From assembly GCA_964399985.1 (NCBI GenBank), contig CAYNRY010000001.1, forward strand, positions 930,001 to 994,000: a DNA stretch of 64,000 bases. Direction: 5' to 3'. Shown here piece by piece: positions 59,592 to 64,000 of the stretch. Both the position numbers and the translations under genes were made by a program. Under the pieces are notes generated by a model that had not been told where the DNA came from, ran no database searches, and worked only from the letters and a program-made list of their open reading frames with translations. The DNA comes from Micavibrio_B sp964399985. GTDB taxonomy: Bacteria > Pseudomonadota > Alphaproteobacteria > Micavibrionales > Micavibrionaceae. Numbering within the stretch: position 1 is the stretch's first letter; each line of letters begins with the position of its first letter.

Positions 59592-60602
59592 TTAATTAAA
59601 TATATCTTCAATTTGCTTCATCCCAACATCTTCGAGCCTCTGCGGGTTCCATTTGGGTGATTTATCCTTGTCAACGACAGCCGCCCTCACCCCTTCGATC
59701 AGGTCATTGCCAGCCAAGAAAAATTCCGCCAGCTTCAAATCGCGGGAAATAACAGCATCAAAGCTTTCTTCACCCGCCATTTTGACATGCTTTAAGGCCA
59801 CTTTCAGACTGGTCGGAGATTTTGACAGGATAGTATCACGCGTTGATATCGCCCAATCGCTGCCCTCATTTTCCAGTCTATCCAGAATTTCCTCGACACT
59901 GGATGCTGAAAAGCAACTATCAATTCTTTCATAGGGCAACATGCCATTATCGGTCTCTGACGAAAATTCCGCCAGTACAGATTCGATATTTTCAGTTTCC
60001 AAGGCGGCGATCAAATCGTCTTTTTTAACGGAAGGTATAAAATGCGTTGCCAGACCGCATTTTATTAAATCTGCCGGATTTGCCAGCTGTCCGCCGGTCA
60101 GAGCCAGATATTTGCCGACATTATCGGGTGCATGAGAAAGATAATACGCCGCGCCAACATCGGGGAAAAAACCTATTGTCACTTCCGGCATCGCCCACAC
60201 CGTTTTTTCCGTAGCAATCCTGTATTTACAGGCTCCGGCGATACCAACTCCGCCGCCCATTGTTATGCCATTCATAAAGGAAACTGTAGGAAAAGACGCA
60301 TGAAACAAGGCCTTATTCATGCAGTATTCGCGCACGAAAAAATCGACGACCGATGAGAGCGGGATTTTACCTTCCCTGACAGCGATCGCGCCAAGCCTTG
60401 CAGCCTTGATGTCCCCGCCGGCGCAGAACGCCCGGTCACCTGCACCATCTATAAAAACAGCTTTTGGCTGATTTTTTTCAAGCTCGGCCATTCGCTCTAA
60501 CAATGCATCGACCATCTCACTGTTCAGTGCATTCAGCGCTTCAGGCCTGTCGAGCGTGATGATCTCGATATCATCACGTCGATTGAAGATAATATTTGTC
60601 AC
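59592..60602 (-). CDS. Enoyl-CoA hydratase/isomerase family, 3-hydroxyisobutyryl-CoA hydrolase-like
   Basis: 336-aa crotonase-fold enzyme. RPEALNALNSEMVDAL, AFCAGGDIKAA, FMNGITMGGGVGIAGACKYRIATE and MPEVTIGFFPDVGAAYYLS fit the HIBCH subfamily (valine catabolism). The length and the C-terminal ECH_2 region (ERIDSCFSASSVEEIL, LAEFFLAGNDLIEGVRAAVVDKD) also fit. The start is probably GTG 60602. Confidence 0.9.
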   Translation of the reverse strand: MTNIIFNRRDDIEIITLDRPEALNALNSEMVDALLERMAELEKNQPKAVFIDGAGDRAFCAGGDIKAARLGAIAVREGKIPLSSVVDFFVREYCMNKALFHASFPTVSFMNGITMGGGVGIAGACKYRIATEKTVWAMPEVTIGFFPDVGAAYYLSHAPDNVGKYLALTGGQLANPADLIKCGLATHFIPSVKKDDLIAALETENIESVLAEFSSETDNGMLPYERIDSCFSASSVEEILDRLENEGSDWAISTRDTILSKSPTSLKVALKHVKMAGEESFDAVISRDLKLAEFFLAGNDLIEGVRAAVVDKDKSPKWNPQRLEDVGMKQIEDIFN

Positions 60603-60697
60603 GACAATGCCCCAGCAGGGTTGAAAGAATCCTTTATATCAGTGACAATCATAAATGCCAGTTCCGGCGTTCTTTTATCTACAATTCTCATAATTCG

Positions 60698-60712
60698 TTA
60701 ATGCGTTATTAA
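60698..60712. promoter_or_regulatory. CtrA-type binding site upstream of motA
   Basis: TTAA-TGCGTTA-TTAA is a perfect TTAA-N7-TTAA CtrA box, 72 bp before the motA ATG. CtrA controls motility genes in alphaproteobacteria, so this is a probable activator site. Confidence 0.6.
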
Positions 60713-60784
60713 GCGGCAAATGGCAAAATCACATAGTGATGAAAAGTCACAGTCCCGATTCATAAGTATCGCCAGAAGGGCATC

Positions 60785-61675
60785 ATGAAGTTTCTTGGTT
60801 TAGCGCTTATTTTTGTCTTCACGTTCGGCGGCCTTATCATCGCCATGCATTTCGACTTCCATCATTTTATGGGGGTCTTAATGGTTATTTTGAAGGCCCT
60901 GCCCGGCGAATTTACGATTATTTTCGGTTGTGCCGTAGCCGCCTTCTTGACATCCAACTCAATGCCTGTCGTCAAGGAAACACTTGGTTATTTCCGCTGT
61001 CTTGCCAAACCTGCCGCTTACTCAAAAGAAGATTACATGGAGCTCTTAAGCTTTATGTTCGCAACTTTTAAACTTATTCGCTCCAAAGGCTGGCTCGCTA
61101 TCGAAGCCCATATTGAAAACCCACATGACAGCGCCCTGTTTAATGCTTATCCAACCGTTGCGCATAATCATCATGCAGTGACTTTTATTTCGGACTATTT
61201 GCGCATTATATCTCTCGGCAACGAAAACCCCATGATCATCGAAAGCCTGATGGATCTTGAGATCGAAACTATTCAGGAACACCACGCCCACCCGGGGCAC
61301 GCCATGCAGACGATGGCAGACGGTATTCCGGCACTTGGTATTGTTGCCGCCGTTCTCGGCGTTATTAAAACCATGGCCTCGATTACAGAGCCTCCGGAAG
61401 TACTCGGCGCGATGATCGGCGGCGCATTGGTCGGTACGTTTCTTGGTGTGTGGCTTGCTTATGGAATGGTTGGACCGATTGCTGGTGCCATGAATTCGCG
61501 CGCCTCGACCGAAGTCATGTATTATAAATGTATTCGCGTTGGCATTCTTTCCTTCCTGCAAGGCGCCGCGCCGCAAGTGGCCGTTGAATTCGCCCGTAAA
61601 TTCCTGCCGCATGACATCCAGCCGACATTCCAGGAATTGGAAGAAAAGCTGAACTCTGTTACGCCTCCGACCTAA
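60785..61675 (+). CDS. motA: Flagellar motor stator protein MotA
   Basis: 296-aa stator subunit with four membrane helices: the first pair at residues 1-55 and the second pair at about 185-240 (IPALGIVAAVLGVIKTMASI, GGALVGTFLGVWLAYGMVGPIAGAM). A large cytoplasmic loop lies between them. AGAAGGG precedes the ATG and a CtrA-type box lies upstream. Forms the ion channel with MotB, which follows after 10 bp. Confidence 0.96.
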   Translation: MKFLGLALIFVFTFGGLIIAMHFDFHHFMGVLMVILKALPGEFTIIFGCAVAAFLTSNSMPVVKETLGYFRCLAKPAAYSKEDYMELLSFMFATFKLIRSKGWLAIEAHIENPHDSALFNAYPTVAHNHHAVTFISDYLRIISLGNENPMIIESLMDLEIETIQEHHAHPGHAMQTMADGIPALGIVAAVLGVIKTMASITEPPEVLGAMIGGALVGTFLGVWLAYGMVGPIAGAMNSRASTEVMYYKCIRVGILSFLQGAAPQVAVEFARKFLPHDIQPTFQELEEKLNSVTPPT

Positions 61676-61685
61676 GGAATAACCC

Positions 61686-62654
61686 ATGGCGGATAAATCA
61701 TCAGGCAGCGGCGATAAAGCCCCAATTATAGTCATCAAGAAGATTAAAAAAGGCGGCGGCGGTCACCATGGCGGCGCTTGGAAAGTTGCCTATGCCGACT
61801 TTGTAACCGCGATGATGGCTTTCTTTCTTTTGATGTGGCTTTTGAATTCCACATCGAAAGAGCAAAAAGAAGGCATTGCGGAATATTTCGATCCAACGCC
61901 TACAATCGTTTCTCAATCACAAAGCGGAGCCGGTGGTGTTATGGGCGGCCTTACGATTTCACCGGAAGGTGCGCGTATGGCAGACACCCAGCCAATGACC
62001 CCGAGCAATGTGGCACCTTCCCAGCCGAAAAAATCTGCGAAAGATATGTCGGACGCCGAACTGGAAGCCGAAAAGAAAAAACGTGAAGCGCAACAATTCG
62101 ATAATGCAAAAAAACAAATCGAAGAAGCCATTCAAAATTCAGATCTCAAGAATCTTGAGAAGAATATAAAAGTCGATATGACACCAGAAGGTCTGCGTAT
62201 TCAGATCGTCGATCAGGAAGGCGCATCCATGTTCCCGATTGGAAGCGCAACGCCTTTCGCCAAAACTGAAAAACTATTGGCAAAGGTTGCCGGAATTATC
62301 GCCACGCTGCCCAACCAATTATCTGTTCGCGGTCATACCGATGGAGCACCGTATTCCGAAGGCGCGAATTACACCAACTGGGAATTATCAAGCGACCGCG
62401 CTAATGCCAGCCGCCGCGTTTTATTGGCGAATGGCATCCCTGCTGCGAAAGTTGCAAACGTCGTCGGCAAAGCCGATACCGACCACTATGTTAAGACCGA
62501 TGCGCTCGATGCGCAAAACCGCAGGATCAGTATCGTTCTCTTACATGAGAGCCTGACAAAGGAAAAAGGCACAGCAAATTCAATGGATAAGACCGCCCCG
62601 GCCACGCCTCCTCCGGCCTATCGTCCATCTCAGGGAAAAGTCCAATTCCCCTAA
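61686..62654 (+). CDS. motB: Flagellar motor stator protein MotB
   Basis: 322 aa. The basic Gly/His-rich N-terminus leads into the membrane helix WKVAYADFVTAMMAFFLLMW, with the channel Asp at residue 38. An acidic linker (~120-150) precedes the peptidoglycan-binding OmpA-like domain (LLAKVAGIIATLPNQLSVRGHTDGAPY, NRRISIVLLHE). A Pro-rich tail ends the protein. Confidence 0.96.
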   Translation: MADKSSGSGDKAPIIVIKKIKKGGGGHHGGAWKVAYADFVTAMMAFFLLMWLLNSTSKEQKEGIAEYFDPTPTIVSQSQSGAGGVMGGLTISPEGARMADTQPMTPSNVAPSQPKKSAKDMSDAELEAEKKKREAQQFDNAKKQIEEAIQNSDLKNLEKNIKVDMTPEGLRIQIVDQEGASMFPIGSATPFAKTEKLLAKVAGIIATLPNQLSVRGHTDGAPYSEGANYTNWELSSDRANASRRVLLANGIPAAKVANVVGKADTDHYVKTDALDAQNRRISIVLLHESLTKEKGTANSMDKTAPATPPPAYRPSQGKVQFP

Positions 62655-62732
62655 ACTTGACAATATAAAAATCCAAGACCATATTGTTTCCTATGACGAC
62701 CACAGGAAACACATTCCGAATGTCAATGCGTA

Positions 62733-62953
62733 GCGGTAAAGCCTAAACTTTACCGCCCCAAGTGCTGCTTTTTCAGCAGCCAGTTTCTAGCCTAAAAATT
62801 AAAAACTTAAGGAATAAACGCTATGAGTCCAACTACATCTAAAATTCAGATAATGCGATAGGGCAGAGAAACTTCTCTCTGTCCGCAAGGGCTGTGCTAT
62901 GCGCCCTACCACTTAAAAAAATCACCTAAATATTAGAATTAATGGAGTAAAAT
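62733..62953 (+). ncRNA. Structured leader region before the 82-aa gene
   Basis: Hairpins in order: GCGGTAAAG-cctaaa-CTTTACCGC (62733-62756), GCTGC-n7-GCAGC (62764-62780), GGGCAGAGA-n6-TCTCTGTCC (62861-62884) and AGGGC-n10-GCCCT (62888-62907). TAGGGC at 62859-62864 can also pair with GCCCTA at 62903-62908, which excludes the last two hairpins. A 12-codon frame precedes these. The layout suggests regulation by alternative folding, but this is inference. The first hairpin could instead end motAB transcripts, although no T run follows it. Confidence 0.4.
62823..62861 (+). CDS. Possible 12-residue leader peptide
   Basis: AAGGAATAAACGCT precedes ATG, giving MSPTTSKIQIMR and a TAG stop that lies inside the GGGC stem. 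The ribosome site and overlap with alternative RNA stems suggest a leader peptide. Too short for composition to help, so this is tentative. Confidence 0.3.
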   Translation: MSPTTSKIQIMR

Positions 62954-63202
62954 ATGTCCGACGCAATAATTAAAGGTACTACTTTCAAAGCCCCCGATGC
63001 TACAACCCATTTCAAACTGGTCAATTATGACCATCATCAAAGGGCGGCTGTAACAAAAGAAGTCGAAGGAAAAGAAGTCTATATTGGGCATGTCGACTTA
63101 AGATCTTCCGTACCTGAGCAAGAACAAATCAAAAAAGTTGTTACCCTGCTGACATCCCATGGCTTCAAGCCTGAAAGAGGTCCCCAGCTAGCAGCAGCAT
63201 AA
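62954..63202 (+). CDS. Small protein of unknown function
   Basis: 82-aa soluble protein: MSDAIIKGTTFKAPDATTHF at the start, then YDHHQRAAVTKEVEGKEVYIGHVDL, then VVTLLTSHGFKPERGP. It looks like a small alpha/beta domain. GGAG precedes the ATG, and a clean terminator follows. No recognised family. Confidence 0.7.
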   Translation: MSDAIIKGTTFKAPDATTHFKLVNYDHHQRAAVTKEVEGKEVYIGHVDLRSSVPEQEQIKKVVTLLTSHGFKPERGPQLAAA

Positions 63203-63207
63203 ATTTA

Positions 63208-63236
63208 AAAGGGAGCCATTCAGCTCCCTTTTTTCT
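63208..63236 (+). terminator. Terminator after the 82-aa gene
   Basis: AAAAGGGAGC pairs with GCTCCCTTTT (6-nt loop), followed by T residues, 6 bp after the stop codon. Confidence 0.92.
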
Positions 63237-63272
63237 TGCCTAAAAAGACTAATTTTGAATAAGACTTATAAT

Positions 63273-64000
63273 ATGAGCAACGAGTTTAATTCAGTTGTAA
63301 CGAAAACAATCGAGGCCTGTTCAATTATTGAGGGGCAAGAGCGCCAAAAAGAAACTTTAATATTGAGAAATACAACGCCAGTTTTCTGGCAAGAAAATAA
63401 TTCCGGTTATCTTGAGGATGGATACTGGCTGAGAATGTTTTTTCCAGTTCAGACAAATGACAATATCGGATTAACTTTAGAATATAATAAAGAAGCATGC
63501 GCCACTTGTAACGCCTGCAAACCTTCCCGAATCCAGATAGCTAATTTTTGTCCGACAGAATCCCAGAAAGAATTAATAAGCTCTACTAATCTAACCGTTT
63601 CATTTCCTGCAGAGCCAAACCCAATTGAACATAGATCTCTTGCTTTTCGGTATACGAATTCTAGACACCCTGTCCTTGATCTCGACGAACATGATAGTTA
63701 TGTGTATTGGCATCTTAGACAAAGCCTCTCAGCTTGCATGGAATTCCGCAACCCTGACAAGGAACTTGTCGCAGCCATACTTTTCCAAATTTCCGATAAG
63801 GCCGTTGCAGGCGATTACTATTACTATGATACAAGCAAGTTAAATGAGTATCGTAATCTTTCTCTATATCTAAAACTACAGCTCGTTATGCACCTCAAAA
63901 ACACAGCTGCAGAATTTCTTTATATGGGCGCGTGGACTGAAACGCCGTCGAAACTTACACCGAAAGCCCGTTTAAAAGGATTAGAAATTCTGGAAGACGG
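63273..64000 (+). CDS. Divergent ATE/Bpt-like aminoacyl-tRNA-protein transferase (cut by window edge)
   Basis: 242 codons to the right edge, no stop. It resembles the arginyl/leucyl-transferase family (N-degron tagging): CATCNACKPSRIQIANFCPTE matches the CxxCxxCxPxRi-F-Ps motif (residues ~75-95). MEFRNPDKELVAAILFQISDKAVAGDYYYYD matches EFR-LVAv-D-GLSavYtFfDp, and FLYMGAWTETPSKLTPKARLKGLEIL matches the YLGYWI-KM-YK-F-PLE-L block. Sequence is divergent, and Ser of the SQRR motif is followed by QKE. AT-rich, without a ribosome site. Confidence 0.68.
   Translation, partial: MSNEFNSVVTKTIEACSIIEGQERQKETLILRNTTPVFWQENNSGYLEDGYWLRMFFPVQTNDNIGLTLEYNKEACATCNACKPSRIQIANFCPTESQKELISSTNLTVSFPAEPNPIEHRSLAFRYTNSRHPVLDLDEHDSYVYWHLRQSLSACMEFRNPDKELVAAILFQISDKAVAGDYYYYDTSKLNEYRNLSLYLKLQLVMHLKNTAAEFLYMGAWTETPSKLTPKARLKGLEILED

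Noticed and set aside
63267..63272. TATAAT directly before the ATE-like gene as its -10 box
   Set aside because: Transcription would start inside the coding region and the -35 region is poor; probably chance in AT-rich DNA.

Overview
The window is a compact chromosomal segment of roughly average GC from an alphaproteobacterium. The marker genes point there: tig/clpP/lon; merR-ihfA-fabH-plsX with DUF177 and a CBP3-type cytochrome bc1 chaperone next to bamE; glyA-nrdR; the ligase-associated Lhr/PdeM/Exo/Lig repair cluster; a class I PHA synthase; an LdtR-like MarR regulator; and a perfect CtrA-type site before motA. Motility genes (motA, motB, fliL), ammonium uptake, PHA synthesis and a proton pyrophosphatase suggest a motile, free-living bacterium. 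The exact order is uncertain (Rhodospirillales-like or Micavibrio-like). I see no phage, insertion sequence, CRISPR array or plasmid genes.

Layout. 1-4 kb: proteostasis genes (lon, clpP, trigger factor) and tRNA-Leu, with a pentapeptide-repeat gene inserted and no clpX in its usual place. 4-8.5 kb: an unknown protein, NnrD, a parS-like site, tRNA-His, glutamine synthetase and an amidase. 8.6-19 kb: cell envelope and replication, with a thioesterase and secreted-protein pair, parE, ydbH-ynbE-ydbL, lptD and a DEAD-box helicase. 19-26 kb: an AI-2E family transporter and the four-gene ligase-associated DNA repair cluster, arranged head to head. 26-36 kb: amtB, an inverted MCP/Cache sensor, recJ, glpX, hom and phaC. 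36-40 kb: an unknown gene behind a long structured leader, S9/L13, purC and small lipoproteins. 40-48 kb: the lipid, IHF and L32 neighbourhood with inserted small plus-strand genes, then bamE and an RNA methyltransferase. 48-53 kb: cysE/cysK, two tiny membrane or lipoproteins, hppA, fliL and nusB. 53-58 kb: FMN riboswitch-ribH-ribE, nrdR, glyA, rpiA and gcdH. 59-64 kb: a MarR regulator, a HIBCH-like hydrolase, motAB, a structured leader with a small unknown gene, and the start of a divergent ATE/Bpt-like aminoacyl transferase.

Themes. Conserved genes lie mostly on the minus strand. Several small, poorly conserved plus-strand genes break otherwise conserved gene orders, and some have strong promoters almost on top of the start codon. 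Five convergent gene pairs share interlocked stop codons (exactly 4 bp of overlap). Several different palindromic intergenic repeat families are present. The best candidates for undescribed biology are the leader RNA at 36834-36979, the duplicated structured element at 5573-5634 and 48697-48758, the leader with a mini-ORF at 62733-62953, and the inverted MCP-Cache protein at 27840-28886.
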